A stretch of DNA of 64,000 nt from Terrimicrobiaceae bacterium (GCA_018402345.1 JAGYIV010000010.1:124001-188000), one strand, 5' to 3'; counted from the first letter of the stretch, positions 44,849 through 54,909 are shown. Notes: generated by a model not told the origin, from the letters alone. A program made the numbers and translations.

Positions 44849-46174
44849 ATGGATTATCCCACCCTCGAGACCTTCTTGCGCATCTTCAGCCTGCAGGACC
44901 ACAATACCCGCATCGTGCTCGCGGGGGCCTGCGCCTTTGGCATCGCCGCGGGACTCATCGGGGCCTTTCTTCTCCTTCGCAAGCGCTCCCTGCTTGGCGA
45001 CACCCTCGGCCATGCAACACTGCCGGGCGTTGCCATCGGATTCCTCGTCGCCTACGCGGCTGGCCACGATCCGCGGTCGTTTTTCCCGCTCGCCCTCGGA
45101 GCCACCCTCTCTGCAGTGGCGGGCATCGGCGCGCTGGCACTCGTCCGCAGATTCAGCCGCATCAAGGACGATGCCGCGCTGGCCATCGTGCTGAGCGTGT
45201 TCTTCGGATTCGGCATCGCCCTCCTCAGCGCGATCCAGCAACTCCCCGGCGGCTTTGCCTCGGGACTTGAACACCTCATCTACGGAAGCGCCGCCACCAT
45301 GACCTCGGCAGACGCCACCTTTGTCATCGCCTCGTCACTGGGCATCTCGCTCTTCTGTATCGCGCTCTTCAAGGAATTCTCCCTCCTCTGCTTCGACGAA
45401 GCGTTCGCGCGTAGTTCTGGATGGCCAGCCACCGTTCTCGACATCCTTCTCATGTCGCTCGTCGTTTGGGCCACCGTGGCGGGTATTCAAACCGTGGGCA
45501 TCCTTCTCGTGGTCGCCCTTCTGGTCATTCCGCCGGCCTCTGCCCGCTTCTGGTGCGATGGCATGGGCCCAATGGCTGCGGTGTCGGCCGTCTCTGGAGG
45601 CCTGTCCTGCCTTTTGGGCGTGTTCCTCAGCGCCCTTTTTCCCAAGTGGCCCACCGGTGCCCTCATCGTGCTCTCGGCGGGCAGCATTTTTGCGGCAAGC
45701 CTCGTCTTCGGTCCCACCCGGGGAATCCTCATACGATCAATCCGCACCCGCAGAGCGGAAAAAAACCTCCGCCGCGAACACCTCCTCCGCGCGGTCTTCG
45801 AATGCGCCGAACTCACCGAAGGCTCGGTCCCGTTGGCCGACCTCCTTGCAAAACGTCCGTGGACCCGCCAGCAGATGCTGGCCGAAATCGCACGCCTCGC
45901 CGATCGCGGCCTTCTCACCTGCCCTCCCGGAAACGACTCGGTCCAATTCACCGCCACCGGCCTCAGCGAGGCCCGCCGCCTCGTGCGCAACCACCGCCTG
46001 TGGGAACTCTACCTCATCCGCCACGCGGATGTCGCCCCGGCTCATGTGGACAGGGAAGCCGACCGCATCGAACACGTCCTCGACCGCCGCATCGTGGAGG
46101 AACTCGAGGACATCCTCGATCAACGCTCCCACGAGCGACTCGTTCCCAGCGATCCGGAGAAATCCCAGGCATGA
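44849..46174 (+). CDS. Metal ABC transporter permease fused to a DtxR/MntR-like domain
   Basis: 441 aa. Residues 1 to about 290 are an ABC-3 family permease with about eight helices (RKRSLLGDTLGHATLPGVAIG is the cytosolic coupling region). Residues about 300-441 resemble a DtxR/MntR regulator: winged helix (LLAKRPWTRQQMLAEIARLADRG) and dimerisation helices. Putative metal ligands are kept: His382 and Glu386 in NHRLWELYL, Glu408 and His409 in DRIEHVLD. DNA binding from a membrane protein is unlikely; a cytosolic metal sensor controlling transport is more plausible (inference). Confidence 0.9.
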   Translation: MDYPTLETFLRIFSLQDHNTRIVLAGACAFGIAAGLIGAFLLLRKRSLLGDTLGHATLPGVAIGFLVAYAAGHDPRSFFPLALGATLSAVAGIGALALVRRFSRIKDDAALAIVLSVFFGFGIALLSAIQQLPGGFASGLEHLIYGSAATMTSADATFVIASSLGISLFCIALFKEFSLLCFDEAFARSSGWPATVLDILLMSLVVWATVAGIQTVGILLVVALLVIPPASARFWCDGMGPMAAVSAVSGGLSCLLGVFLSALFPKWPTGALIVLSAGSIFAASLVFGPTRGILIRSIRTRRAEKNLRREHLLRAVFECAELTEGSVPLADLLAKRPWTRQQMLAEIARLADRGLLTCPPGNDSVQFTATGLSEARRLVRNHRLWELYLIRHADVAPAHVDREADRIEHVLDRRIVEELEDILDQRSHERLVPSDPEKSQA

Positions 46175-47079
46175 ACTGGACCGCTCTCGATACTTGGATC
46201 GTCATCGCAGGCGCCCTCACCGCCATGGCGTGCGCGATTCCAGGAGTATTTCTCCAACTCAACAAGCAGAGCATGCTGGGCGATGCCATCAGCCATGCCG
46301 TCCTTCCAGGCATCGCCATCGCCTACCTCGTTTCAGGATCGCGGGACACCCTCCCCATGATCGGGGGGGCCCTCGTCGCCGGTGTGCTGACGGCACTCCT
46401 CAGCGGAGCGGTTGAACGACTCGGCCGTGTGGAACAAGGCGCCTCGCTCGGCGTCGTGTTTTGCGTCTTCTTCGCCGCGGGACTCGTGCTCGTGCGCATC
46501 GCCGCGGACCATCTCGACCTTGACCCCTCGTGCGTGCTGTTCGGATCACTCGAACTCGCCGTTATCGAATCGAGCGGCATCCCGAGGGTGGTTTGGCTCT
46601 CGGCGTCGACCCTTGCCTTGAATGCGCTTCTGGCGACGTTATTTTTCAAGGAACTCCGCCTCTCGGCCTTTGACACCCGCTTTTCCGAAAGCGTGGGCGT
46701 TCCAGCAAGACTCATCAGACTCGGGCTCACGGTCCTCACGTCCATCACCGCAGTCATGGCCTTTGAAAGCGTGGGCAGCATTCTTGTCATCGCCATGCTC
46801 ATCGTGCCGGGAGCCACCGCGCTGCTTCTCTGCCGGAGCGTGGAGGGAATCCTCCTTGCAAGCCTTGGCTTCGCGGCACTGGCGAGCCTCGGCGGACACC
46901 TCATGGCGATCTCGGCCCTCCCGGCCTTGCTCTCGACCATGCCGGGCGGCATTCAGATCGGTTCGGTCAACTCGGCGGGCATGATGGCCACCTGCTCGGG
47001 CCTCGTCTTTTTCACGGTTCTCCTCGCCACCGCCCTGCGCAAACCAGCCGTGACAACTCCTCAGCCCGGCGTGCCGTAA
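46171..47079 (+). CDS. Metal ABC transporter permease (second ABC-3 subunit)
   Basis: 302-aa polytopic membrane protein of the ABC-3 family, with LNKQSMLGDAISHAVLPGIAIA coupling region, ESVGSILVIAMLIVPGATALL and C-terminal GGIQIGSVNSAGMMA. It starts in an ATGA overlap with the first permease and lacks the DtxR-like extension, so the transporter is a heterodimer with one sensor domain. Its 3' end overlaps the convergent upp gene by 19 bases. Confidence 0.95.
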   Translation: MNWTALDTWIVIAGALTAMACAIPGVFLQLNKQSMLGDAISHAVLPGIAIAYLVSGSRDTLPMIGGALVAGVLTALLSGAVERLGRVEQGASLGVVFCVFFAAGLVLVRIAADHLDLDPSCVLFGSLELAVIESSGIPRVVWLSASTLALNALLATLFFKELRLSAFDTRFSESVGVPARLIRLGLTVLTSITAVMAFESVGSILVIAMLIVPGATALLLCRSVEGILLASLGFAALASLGGHLMAISALPALLSTMPGGIQIGSVNSAGMMATCSGLVFFTVLLATALRKPAVTTPQPGVP

Positions 47080-47684
47080 AGCCGGTCGCCGAAATCCCCA
47101 AGCCCGGGAACGATGTATTTGTCGGCGTTCAAGTGGTCGTCCAACACGCCGAGCGTGATTTCCACCCTCGGATGCCTTGCGCGAACCTGTTCCACGCCTT
47201 CGCGGGAACCGATGATGCACACCAGCGAAACGTGCCCTGCACCGGCCTCCGCCACCGCATCGAGCGCATGGCAGGCTGATCCCCCCGTGGCAAGCATCGG
47301 ATCGACCACAATCGTCCATGCTTCTTTGAGAACAGGCAACTTGCTGTAGTAACTCCGTGCCATCGCCGTGTCATGGTCACGCTCGAGTCCAAGATACCCC
47401 ACCGAGACATCGGGAAAGAGATCCTGAAACGGCTGCAACATCCCCAATCCCGCCCTCAAAATCGGCACCACCACTAACGGCCTCTCCAACACCCGCCCCG
47501 CACACGGCATCAATGGTGTTTCAATCTCGCGCTCGACCGTTCCCAACCCCCGCGTGGCCTCCAACGCAAGCATCGTCGTGAGCTGATAACTCAAACTCCG
47601 GAACAATGCCGGCTTGGTCGTCCTGTCCCGCAGATGAGTGATCAAATGCGATGCCAACGGGTGATCGAGAATCCGGAGTGACAT
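47061..47684 (-). CDS. upp: Uracil phosphoribosyltransferase
   Basis: 207-aa pyrimidine salvage enzyme: uracil plus PRPP gives UMP. The PRPP-binding motif VVDPMLATGGSA and uracil-binding GDFGDRLYGTPG at the C-terminus are diagnostic; HLRDRTTKPALFR is near the N-terminus. ATG 47684 is 2 bases after the pepF stop, so pepF and upp share a transcript. The longer upstream frame is a pepF shadow. Confidence 0.96.
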   Translation of the reverse strand: MSLRILDHPLASHLITHLRDRTTKPALFRSLSYQLTTMLALEATRGLGTVEREIETPLMPCAGRVLERPLVVVPILRAGLGMLQPFQDLFPDVSVGYLGLERDHDTAMARSYYSKLPVLKEAWTIVVDPMLATGGSACHALDAVAEAGAGHVSLVCIIGSREGVEQVRARHPRVEITLGVLDDHLNADKYIVPGLGDFGDRLYGTPG

Positions 47685-47686
47685 GG

Positions 47687-49486
47687 CTACCCGATCAATT
47701 CCTCCAACTCGGCAACGCGCCGTGCGAACAAGTCGAGCGTGGCCTGGACTGGCGCTGGGGTGGACATGTCGACACCTGCCTCGCGGAGTGTTTCCACAGG
47801 GAATTTGCTCCCGCCGCTCCGCAGGAAGGCGAGATATCTGGACGCATCGCCACTCTCGAGCACCTGGGTCGCGAGGGCGACCGCCGCCGAGAGGCCAGTG
47901 GCGTATTTGTAGACATAAAACGCGCTGTAGAAATGCGGGATGCGGAGGCACTCCAACTCAAGTTCGGAGTCGATCAAAAACCGCGGACCGAAGAAGTCGG
48001 CGAGCAACTTGCGGTAGATGCCTGTGAACCGCTCGAGCGTCAATGCGTCTCCCGCCTCTTCCGCCGCATGCGCCTCGCGCTCAAACTCGGCGAACATCGT
48101 CTGCCTGTAAAGCGTGCCTCGGAAGTCGTCGATCTGACGGTTCAAAATGAACGCCCGCAATTTCGGATCGTCGGCGGTTTTCAACAAATGCTCGGTCAGC
48201 AACACCTCGTTGAATGTCGAGGCGACCTCGGCGAGGAAAATCGGGTAGCCGTAGTTCTGATACAACTGCGCCCCGCGCGCATACCACGTGTGCATCGAGT
48301 GCCCGGCCTCGTGCGTGAGCGTGTAGACATCCGAGAACACGTCTTCCTTGTAGTTCATCATGATGTAGGGCGGACTTGTAAACGTGCCATAGGAGAACGC
48401 CCCGCTGCGCTTGCCTTTATTCTCATAGCGATCGCACCAGCGTCCGCCGCGCAAGCCGTGGGCAAGCGTGTCGACATATTCCTTCCCGAGCGGCGCGAGA
48501 CTCGCGAGCACCTTCTCCACTGCCTCGTCCCAGCAGACCTTGGTTTTCAGATTCTCCACCATCGGCACGTAGGTGTCGTAGTGGTGAATCTCGCCGAGCT
48601 TCAGCACCCTCTTCCTCAGGTCAAAATACCGGAAGAGCGTGTCGAGATTTCCCCGCACCGTGGAGATGAGATTATCATAGATCGCCACCGGCACATCGTC
48701 GGAAAACAAGGCCGCCTCCCGCGCGGACGCGTGATTCCTCGCCCGGGCGTAAAACACATCCGCCCGCACGGAGCTCGCGAGGCTCGCGGCGAGTGTGAAT
48801 TTGTGCTCGGAGAATTCCTTGTAGAACTGGTGGAATGCCGCCTTGCGAACCTGCGGGTCGCTCTGCTGCAGAAACGAGGAGAACGAACTCTGCGTCAACT
48901 CGCGCTCCCGCCCCTCGCCGTCCTTCAACGATCCGAAGCGCATGTCCACATTCGTCAACTGGGAGAACGTCTCGCCATGTCCACGCACTGCGGCCGAACC
49001 GAGGGCCATGAGGCGCTCCTCCCCGGCGGTCAGCGTGTGCGGTTTCCTGCGCCTCAACTTCCGCATCGGGACCACCCAGTCGACCAGCGCCGGATCGGAC
49101 AAAAACCGCTCGAACTCTGCATCGCCAATCGCCTGGATTTCCGGAGACAAAAATGAAAACGCCTCGCCCACCTTCACCAACAGGCTGTCGAGCCGCGCCT
49201 CGCGTGAAAGCGCCGTCGCATCGGAACTGTCACCGGCGACAATCAGGGCGGCATACTGGTTGAGTTGGTCGGTCAGCAAATCGATCCCCTTCTCGAATTC
49301 CAGGCACTCGGCAAGCACGCTTGCCGATTCAGCAAGCCGTCCCCGGAAATCCCCCACCCGCCCATAACTCGACTGGAGTTTCTTGAAATCCTCCTCCCAC
49401 CCCTCGGGCGTCTTGTAAAGCTGGGTCAAATCCCATGTGTCGGACTCGGGAACCTCGGAGCGAAGCGGCGTGTGCGATTCAGTCAT
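47687..49486 (-). CDS. pepF: Oligoendopeptidase F (M3B metallopeptidase)
   Basis: 599-aa cytosolic zinc peptidase cleaving medium-sized oligopeptides. The catalytic motif is TLTHEAGHSMHTWYA (HExxH with the catalytic Glu), with the third ligand Glu in FLAEVASTFNEVLL. Length is normal for PepF. Start ATG 49486 (MTESHTPL) precedes the conserved DTWDLTQLY; ATG 49522 would add 12 residues. upp follows. Confidence 0.95.
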   Translation of the reverse strand: MTESHTPLRSEVPESDTWDLTQLYKTPEGWEEDFKKLQSSYGRVGDFRGRLAESASVLAECLEFEKGIDLLTDQLNQYAALIVAGDSSDATALSREARLDSLLVKVGEAFSFLSPEIQAIGDAEFERFLSDPALVDWVVPMRKLRRRKPHTLTAGEERLMALGSAAVRGHGETFSQLTNVDMRFGSLKDGEGRERELTQSSFSSFLQQSDPQVRKAAFHQFYKEFSEHKFTLAASLASSVRADVFYARARNHASAREAALFSDDVPVAIYDNLISTVRGNLDTLFRYFDLRKRVLKLGEIHHYDTYVPMVENLKTKVCWDEAVEKVLASLAPLGKEYVDTLAHGLRGGRWCDRYENKGKRSGAFSYGTFTSPPYIMMNYKEDVFSDVYTLTHEAGHSMHTWYARGAQLYQNYGYPIFLAEVASTFNEVLLTEHLLKTADDPKLRAFILNRQIDDFRGTLYRQTMFAEFEREAHAAEEAGDALTLERFTGIYRKLLADFFGPRFLIDSELELECLRIPHFYSAFYVYKYATGLSAAVALATQVLESGDASRYLAFLRSGGSKFPVETLREAGVDMSTPAPVQATLDLFARRVAELEELIG

Positions 49487-49552
49487 ACGCGTAAACCCTA
49501 CCAACCCCGACCGCCCATGCAAAGCCCGGGCGCCGCCTCTCGAAACACGAAA

Positions 49553-49583
49553 AAAACCCGTCCGCTCGTCACGGACGGGTTTT
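49553..49583 (-). terminator. Strong terminator after gltB
   Basis: A 12-bp stem (49553-49564 with 49572-49583, core AACCCGTCCG) with a 7-base loop and T/A runs on both sides. It ends the gltB transcript on the minus strand, between gltB and pepF. Confidence 0.9.
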
Positions 49584-49607
49584 TCTTGATTGGCAATGCC
49601 GCCAACC

Positions 49608-52600
49608 TCAGCGCGAGGCGGTTACATCCTCACTGATCACCGCACCGGTTTTCTCGCCCTGCTTGGCAGGCTTCTCCACCGGCTTGGCTGTTGGGACATT
49701 CGGGCTGACCTTCCAGAATTTCGGCTGGAACCCATCCCAGTTACCGAGAACCTCCTTGGCCCTCGGGCTACCGGTGTAATCGAGGTGGCGCTGGATCAGG
49801 GCCTTGAGCGCGGCAATATCGCCGGCATCCGCAAGGCGGGAGATCGAGACCAGTTGCTGGTTGTAGCGGATCGGGAAGCTGTCCTCGAGATCGAGCACAT
49901 AGGCGACTCCGCCTGTCATGCCCGCCCCGAAGTTTTTGCCGGTGGCTCCCAGGATCACAACCGTGCCGTTCGTCATGTATTCGCACCCGTGGTCGCCGAC
50001 CCCTTCGATCACCGCCGTTCCGCCGGAGTTGCGCACACAGAAGCGCTCACCAGCCCGCCCGTTGGCATAAAGGTAGCCACCAGTCGCTCCATACATGATG
50101 GTATTGCCCGCGATCATCGCCTCGTGAGGCTTGAACAGGGCATTCGGGAGAGGCTTGATCACAATCTCGCCGCCGCTCATGACCTTGCCGACATAGTCGT
50201 TGGCTTCGCCCGTGAGGATCAACCGCACACCTGGCGAGAGGAACGCTCCAAGACTCTGGCCGGCGCTGCCCTCGAGCTTGAGTTCGACCGTGCCGTCGGC
50301 GATTCCCTCCTCGCCCCACTCGTAACCGATCTCGCCGGACACCTGCGTGCCGATCGATCGGTTCGTGTTTTCCACCTCGTAGGAAAGGGAAATGGGCTTC
50401 CCGTCGGTAATCGCATCCTTGGCGTCTTGAAGAACGGTCTCATCGAGCGTCTGATCCTCGGAACCGTCGTTGCGCGTGCGCGTGGCATGACGCACCGCAG
50501 TCGGATCGTCCTTGGCGACATTCACGAGGAGCCGCGACAAGTCGAGCGTGTTGGCTTTCGGATGGTCGGGCACCTCGCGCTGGCGGAGACACTCGACACG
50601 GCCAACCATCTCTTCGATCGAGCGGAACCCGAGACGCGCCATGATCTGGCGCACCTCCTCTGCGACTCCATTGAAGAACGCGACGACATTTTCAGGGCGT
50701 CCCTTGAATTTCGCACGGAGGCGGTCATCGAGCGTAGCGACACCAACCGGGCATGTGTTCAAGTGGCACTGGCGCACATAGACACAACCCAACGCGATCA
50801 ATGCGGAGGTGCCGAAATTGAATTCCTCTGCTCCCAGAAGCGCGGCGTAAACGATGTCCTCTCCGGTGCGCATGCCGCCGTCGGTGCGGAGCGTGACGCG
50901 GTTGCGGAGACCGTTCAACATGAGCACTTGGTGGGCTTCAGCCACACCGAGTTCCCACGGCCCTCCGGCGTGTTTGATCGAACTGAGCGGCGAGGCGCCC
51001 GTGCCGCCGTCGTGGCCGCTGACAAGAATGATGTCGGCGTGAGCCTTGGCGACACCGGCGGCAATCGTTCCGACGCCGGCGGTGGAAACAAGCTTCACGC
51101 ACACACGGGCGCGGGGATTGACTTGCTTCAGGTCGTAGATGAGCTGCGCCAGATCCTCGATCGAATAGATGTCATGGTGCGGCGGCGGCGAAATCAGTGT
51201 CACGCCCTCGACCGAGTGGCGCAGTTTGGCGATGTAACCGCTGACCTTGTGGCCGGGCAACTGGCCGCCTTCGCCGGGTTTCGCGCCTTGGGCCATCTTG
51301 ATCTCGATTTCCTTCGCGCTGGCCAGATACGCGGCGGACACACCAAAGCGGCCGGAGGCGATTTGCTTGATCGCGCTATTCGCCCAGTCGCCGTTGTCAC
51401 GGCGCTTGAAGCGGGCAGGATCCTCACCGCCCTCGCCGCTGTTCGACTTGCCGCCGATACGGTTCATGGCGATCGCGAGCGCCTCGTGGGCCTCGGGGCT
51501 CAAGGCTCCAAGCGACATGCCGGCTGTCGTGAAACGCCAGCGGATATCCTCGATGGGCTCGACCTCGTCGATCGGGATCGGACCTTCCTCGGTGGGCAGA
51601 ATCTCAAGAAGATCCCGCAGAGCCAGTGGCGTGTTGGCTTTGATCGCCTCGACATACTTCTTGTAGTCCTCGGCCTTGCCCGCTTTGTCGGCTCCCTTGA
51701 TGCCCACATAGGCATGGAAACTTTGTAAAACCGGCGGCGTCACGGCGTGAACCTCTCCGCCTCGGCGGAAACGAAAATACCCTGCATCGGACAACTTTCC
51801 AGGCTCGACAGATGCCTCCCCCGCATAGGCCATGGCGTGGCGTGTCAGGCTCTCGAGCGCGATCTCCTTGAACCCGATGCCCTCGACCTGAGAAGCGGTG
51901 CCCTTGAAGCAACGCTCGATCAACCCGGTGGAAATGCCGATAGCCTCGAAAATCTGAGCGCCTCGGTAGCTGTTCACCACCGAGATACCCATCTTGGACA
52001 TGATCTTCAGCAATCCGGCCTCAAGCGCCTTGCGGTAGTTGACAAGCGACTTGCCGTAGTCCTCGGCAGTGCCTCCGCGCTCGAGCACCTCGCGGATGGT
52101 TTCAAATGCCAAATACGGATGAATCGCCGCCGCTCCAAAACCAATCAGACAGGCGATCTGGTGGACATCGCGGGCCTCGCCGGTGTCGCAGAGGATGCCT
52201 GCCTTCATGCGCTTGCCGACACGGATCAGGTGGTGATGGACAGCACCTGTGGCCAACAACATGGGCACGGGAATGGTCGCATGGTCGACCCCGCGGTCTG
52301 AGAGGATCAAAATGCGGGCTCCGGCATCAATAGCGGCCTCGGCCTCGTTGCAAATGCGCTCGACAGCTTTTTCAAGCCCCTCCTCGCCTTCCGATGCACT
52401 CCACAAGGTGGAGACGGTGACCGCCTTGTGCTCGCCTCCGAGATTGCACAGCGTGTCGAACTCGGCATCAATAAGGATCGGCGACTCGATATGCACCAAC
52501 CGGGCGTGCTCAGGCGACTCGGCGAGCAGGTTTTTCCTCCACCCGAGGACGGTCGTGAGGCTCATGACAAGCTTCTCGCGAATCGGATCGATCGGCGGAT

Positions 52601-54191
52601 TCGTAACCTGCGCGAAGAGTTGCTTGAAGTAGGTGTAAAGCAGGCGCGGCTTGTGGGAGAGCACCGCGAGCGGCGTGTCGTCGCCCATCGAACCAACGGG
52701 CTCCGCCCCGTCCTTGATCATGGGCTTGAGCACCATATCGACCTCCTCGGAGGAGTAACCGAATGCGATCTGGCGCTGCGTCAGGCCAAGGATGTCGAGT
52801 TCGCCGCCGGGAGCTGAAATGGACTCCTCGCCGAGTTGCGGCAGGCGCTTGAGGTTGCTCTCAAGCCATTCGCCGTAGGGCTTGGCTGTGGCGAGGGACA
52901 TCTTGATATCGTTATCGCGAAGAAGTTTCCCGGTGGAGGTGTCGATGGCGATCATCTCGCCGGGGGCCAACCGGCCTTTTTCGACAATTGTCTCTTGATC
53001 GAGTTCCGACCCGCCGACCTCGGACGCGATGATGAACACGCCGTCCTCGGTGATGTTGTAGCGTGCAGGGCGCAGGCCGTTCCTGTCGAGGCAGGCCCCG
53101 GCGGTCACTCCGTCGGTGAACACCAACGCGGCCGGTCCATCCCATGGCTCGCAGAAGCATCGGTGGTAATCGTAGAACTCCTGAAGTTCCTTGGAAATCG
53201 TGGGATCGGAGCGATACGCCGGTGGAACGAGCATTGTCATCGAGTGAAGGATGCTCCGCCCGCTCATCATCAAGATCTCAAGCGCGTTGTCGAGGCTCGC
53301 TGAGTCGGAGCCTCCAGGCTGGATGATCGGCTTGAGCAGGTCGATGTCCTCGCCCCAGAAGTCGGCCTGCAATTCCGCCTCGCGGGCATGCATCCAGTTC
53401 CGGTTGCCGCGCACCGTGTTGATCTCGCCATTGTGAGCCAACGCGCGGAAGGGTTGCGACAACGGCCAAGTGGGGAATGTGTTCGTGCTGTAGCGCTGGT
53501 GAAACAATGCAATCGCCGTCTCGTAGTTCGGATTGGCGAGGTCGGGATAGAATTTCTCCAACGACGAGGACACCAGCAGGCCCTTGTAGGAAATCGTGCG
53601 GTGCGAAAATGACGGGATGTAGAAATTCCGGATCTTGTCGGCGGCAGCGCGGTCCTCGATCTCGTTGCGCGCAAGGAAAAGCCGACGCTCGTAGTCGTCA
53701 TCCGACATGCCCGCAGGACGCCCGACGAGGATGTGCTCGATGAGCGGCATCGTCATCTGCGCCTTGTCGCCGAGCACGTTGTCGTTCACAGGCACCTCGC
53801 GCCAACCGAAGACGAACAACTCGCGCTTTTCGAGCACCTCTTCGGTGATCGCTTTCGCTCGGGCCATTTCATACTCGTTGTCCTGCGGGAAAAACATGAC
53901 CCCGACGCCGAGATCGCTGTCGTTGTAGAGGGTGTGTCCAAGTTTTTCGATCTCGGGACGGAAAATCTTGTAGGGAATCTGGGTCGTGATGCCCGCGCCG
54001 TCGCCGGTCTTTGCATCGGCGTCCAGCGCTCCACGGTGAACAAGGCTGCACAACGAGATAAGCGCTGTTTCCAGAATCGCATTCGAGCGTTCGCCGCTGA
54101 TTTTGGCGACAAACCCGACACCGCAGGCGTCGTGCTCCATGTCGGGATGATACAGGCTGGTGGTTTGGTGGAGTGGCAATGCGTGGTTCAT
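49608..54191 (-). CDS. gltB: Glutamate synthase large subunit
   Basis: 1527-aa enzyme making two glutamates from glutamine and 2-oxoglutarate. Order: N-terminal amidotransferase with catalytic Cys23 exposed after propeptide removal (MEHDACGVGFVAKISG), central domain, FMN-binding domain (GEGGEDPARFKRRDNGD to GGTGASPLSSIKHAG), the 3Fe-4S cysteines (CVYVRQCHLNTCPVGVA) and the C-terminal beta-helix (GVGDHGCEYMTNGTVVILG). ATG 54191 was chosen because it sits just before the propeptide. The small subunit gltD is not in the window. Confidence 0.97.
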   Translation of the reverse strand: MNHALPLHQTTSLYHPDMEHDACGVGFVAKISGERSNAILETALISLCSLVHRGALDADAKTGDGAGITTQIPYKIFRPEIEKLGHTLYNDSDLGVGVMFFPQDNEYEMARAKAITEEVLEKRELFVFGWREVPVNDNVLGDKAQMTMPLIEHILVGRPAGMSDDDYERRLFLARNEIEDRAAADKIRNFYIPSFSHRTISYKGLLVSSSLEKFYPDLANPNYETAIALFHQRYSTNTFPTWPLSQPFRALAHNGEINTVRGNRNWMHAREAELQADFWGEDIDLLKPIIQPGGSDSASLDNALEILMMSGRSILHSMTMLVPPAYRSDPTISKELQEFYDYHRCFCEPWDGPAALVFTDGVTAGACLDRNGLRPARYNITEDGVFIIASEVGGSELDQETIVEKGRLAPGEMIAIDTSTGKLLRDNDIKMSLATAKPYGEWLESNLKRLPQLGEESISAPGGELDILGLTQRQIAFGYSSEEVDMVLKPMIKDGAEPVGSMGDDTPLAVLSHKPRLLYTYFKQLFAQVTNPPIDPIREKLVMSLTTVLGWRKNLLAESPEHARLVHIESPILIDAEFDTLCNLGGEHKAVTVSTLWSASEGEEGLEKAVERICNEAEAAIDAGARILILSDRGVDHATIPVPMLLATGAVHHHLIRVGKRMKAGILCDTGEARDVHQIACLIGFGAAAIHPYLAFETIREVLERGGTAEDYGKSLVNYRKALEAGLLKIMSKMGISVVNSYRGAQIFEAIGISTGLIERCFKGTASQVEGIGFKEIALESLTRHAMAYAGEASVEPGKLSDAGYFRFRRGGEVHAVTPPVLQSFHAYVGIKGADKAGKAEDYKKYVEAIKANTPLALRDLLEILPTEEGPIPIDEVEPIEDIRWRFTTAGMSLGALSPEAHEALAIAMNRIGGKSNSGEGGEDPARFKRRDNGDWANSAIKQIASGRFGVSAAYLASAKEIEIKMAQGAKPGEGGQLPGHKVSGYIAKLRHSVEGVTLISPPPHHDIYSIEDLAQLIYDLKQVNPRARVCVKLVSTAGVGTIAAGVAKAHADIILVSGHDGGTGASPLSSIKHAGGPWELGVAEAHQVLMLNGLRNRVTLRTDGGMRTGEDIVYAALLGAEEFNFGTSALIALGCVYVRQCHLNTCPVGVATLDDRLRAKFKGRPENVVAFFNGVAEEVRQIMARLGFRSIEEMVGRVECLRQREVPDHPKANTLDLSRLLVNVAKDDPTAVRHATRTRNDGSEDQTLDETVLQDAKDAITDGKPISLSYEVENTNRSIGTQVSGEIGYEWGEEGIADGTVELKLEGSAGQSLGAFLSPGVRLILTGEANDYVGKVMSGGEIVIKPLPNALFKPHEAMIAGNTIMYGATGGYLYANGRAGERFCVRNSGGTAVIEGVGDHGCEYMTNGTVVILGATGKNFGAGMTGGVAYVLDLEDSFPIRYNQQLVSISRLADAGDIAALKALIQRHLDYTGSPRAKEVLGNWDGFQPKFWKVSPNVPTAKPVEKPAKQGEKTGAVISEDVTASR

Positions 54192-54324
54192 GAAGTCTGT
54201 AAAAAAGAGCCAGCAAGTTTCGCTCCAAAATCCGGAATGTGGAGGAATTTTTTGGAAAAACACCGACCCGACCTGCTCCCCTTTCCCGATGTTCCTGCCG
54301 TCCAATGAAGCGGCGACCCACTCG

Positions 54325-54869
54325 TCAAGCGTGTCGGGCGATCGCCTCGGGCTTTAACACACCAATATACGGCAGGTTCCGGTAGCGCTCGTTGTAATCG
54401 AGTCCATAGCCGACGACAAACTCGTCGGGAATGTCGAACCCCACATGGTCTGCGCTGATTTCCGCAACCCGCTGCACGTTTTTGCGCAGAAGCACGCAGG
54501 AACGGACATCCACCGCCCCGGACTCGGCCTCGAGCCGTTCCTTGATCGCTTTGAGCGTGCGCCCGCTGTCGAGAATGTCGTCGAGGATCAACACATGCCG
54601 CCCGCGCACGTCAGCGAGGCGGCTTTGCCGGAACTCGATGCGCCCGGTGGATTGCGTGCCGCGGTAGCTCGAGACACTCCATGAGTCGATCTGGATCGGC
54701 AATGGAATCCGGCGAGCAAATCAGCCATGAACACAAAGCTGCCATTCAAAATCGCGATGACCGTGAGCTCCTTCCCATGGTATTCCTCGGTAAGTTCCCT
54801 CGCCATGGCGTCGATGCGGGCGAGAATTTCCGATTCGTGGTAAAGCACGCGGGCGATGTCCGTGACCAT
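54325..54869 (-). pseudogene. hpt: Hypoxanthine phosphoribosyltransferase with a one-base frameshift
   Basis: Purine salvage enzyme, about 182 aa after correction. Part 1 gives DIARVLYHESEILARIDAMA and VIAILNGSFVFMADLL. Part 2 in the next frame gives PIQIDSWSVSSYRGTQSTG, the PRPP motif HVLILDDILDSGRTL and VGYGLDYNERYRNLPYIG. The break is at about 54704-54705; one more C (minus strand) would read GFPLPIQIDSW. Start ATG 54869 (MVTDIARVL) is preferred; ATG 54923 overlaps the upstream gene. All active-site motifs are intact across the two frames. Confidence 0.9.
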
Positions 54870-54909
54870 GCAGGCATGTTCATAGATCGGACATCCGCCC
54901 TGGCAAGCG

